From NCBI GenBank assembly GCA_021814355.1, contig JAKAIJ010000167.1, positions 1 to 5,941 of the forward strand: a DNA stretch of 5,941 bases, written 5' to 3'. How positions within the stretch are numbered: position 1 is the stretch's first letter; every line of letters starts with the position of its first letter. Below, piece by piece: positions 5,682-5,941 of this stretch. The notes under the pieces were generated by a model. The model made no database searches. It was not told the origin of the DNA and worked only from the letters and a program-made list of their open reading frames with translations. Source of the DNA: Acidobacteriota bacterium (GTDB lineage: Bacteria; Acidobacteriota; UBA4820; DSQY01). The translations under genes were made by a program, and so were the position numbers.

Positions 5682-5757
5682 GTGAGCGTAGCTCAGCTGG
5701 TAGAGCCCCGGACTGTGGCTCCGGTTGTCGCGGGTTCGATCCCCGTCGCTCACCCCA
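5682..5757 (+). tRNA. tRNA-His (anticodon GTG), CCA encoded
   Basis: The full cloverleaf folds by eye. The acceptor stem is GTGAGCG (5682-5688) with CGCTCAC (5747-5753). The D stem is GCTC/GAGC and the anticodon stem CCGGA/TCCGG, with loop CTGTGGC and anticodon GTG at 5715-5717. The T stem is GCGGG/CCCGT with loop TTCGATC. The histidine identity pair is present: G-1 is encoded at 5681 and faces discriminator C73 at 5754. CCA is encoded at 5755-5757. It reads CAC and CAT codons. Confidence 0.97.
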
Positions 5758-5774
5758 ACTTGTTTCTTCCTTCC

Positions 5775-5851
<77 letters not shown>

Positions 5852-5922
5852 TTATACCCCCCTTATTTCTCATTGAGTTGCTCCCTTTGGCGTTGGGGGG
5901 CTTCCTCACTCTGGGGGAAAAT

Positions 5923-5941
5923 GTTTACCGAAAGTTTACCG
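5923..5941 (+). repeat. Tandem GTTTACCG direct repeat at the window edge
   Basis: GTTTACCG occurs at 5923-5930 and again at 5934-5941, separated by AAA (11-bp period, about one helical turn). The repeat touches the end of the window and may continue. It lies in the 90-bp stretch after tRNA-Arg, which is about 49% GC, well below the genes. That stretch (5852-5941) holds no clear gene or strong terminator. Helically phased direct repeats can be protein-binding sites, but I do not recognise these. Confidence 0.5.

Noticed and set aside
5880..5901. GCTCCC/GGGGGC pairing after tRNA-Arg as a terminator
   Set aside because: Only six pairs including one wobble, a 10-nt loop and no following T-run; too weak to annotate.
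5921..5941. Start of a new gene at ATG 5921
   Set aside because: Only seven codons are visible, two of them within a direct repeat, and nothing can be recognised; it is mentioned only as a possibility.

Overview
This is a high-GC, gene-dense bacterial chromosome segment carrying core housekeeping genes. The gene content (yceD-rpmF-plsX, a short-type phosphatidylserine decarboxylase next to pssA, tRNAs with encoded CCA) suggests a Gram-negative-type, phosphatidylethanolamine-making bacterium. A deltaproteobacterial-like lineage (Desulfobacterota or relatives) is plausible from the order and compact spacing. That placement is inference only; no marker here fixes the phylum.

Layout. (1) Positions 1-1313, minus strand: yceD (DUF177), rpmF (ribosomal protein L32) and plsX (phosphate acyltransferase, cut by the window edge). 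The three genes are packed 3-7 nt apart behind a strong-looking sigma70-type promoter at 1352-1381. (2) Positions 1314-1489: a divergent intergenic region with two consecutive GC-rich inverted repeats. (3) Positions 1490-3835, plus strand: psd (pyruvoyl phosphatidylserine decarboxylase), pssA (CDP-diacylglycerol-serine phosphatidyltransferase) and a catalytically degenerate aspartate-semialdehyde-dehydrogenase-like (USG-1-like) gene, each overlapping the next. The ribosome binding site of the last gene lies inside a strong hairpin formed by the 3' end of pssA. (4) Positions 3843-4040, minus strand: a 65-aa cysteine-rich YHS/TRASH-like putative metal-binding protein, convergent with the preceding operon. 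(5) Positions 4041-4242: an intergenic region with a long hairpin and a small dyad. (6) Positions 4243-5643, plus strand: a cation diffusion facilitator (CDF) transporter whose C-terminal cytosolic domain appears to be present three times in tandem. (7) Positions 5682-5851, plus strand: tRNA-His(GTG) and tRNA-Arg(CCG), with a candidate promoter overlapping the end of the transporter gene. (8) Positions 5852-5941: a non-coding stretch of about 49% GC ending in a direct repeat that runs to the window edge.

How the genes work together. PlsX makes acyl-phosphate, which feeds phosphatidic acid and then CDP-diacylglycerol synthesis. PssA turns CDP-diacylglycerol and serine into phosphatidylserine, and Psd decarboxylates that to phosphatidylethanolamine. 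The two divergent operons therefore hold an early step and the last two steps of membrane phospholipid synthesis around one shared regulatory region. The YHS-like protein and CDF transporter form a second divergent pair, probably linked to divalent metal handling.

I see no CRISPR array, insertion sequence, phage gene or defence system. The most unusual points are the sequestered ribosome binding site, the dead-enzyme-like gene in the phospholipid operon, and the triplicated C-terminal domain of the transporter.
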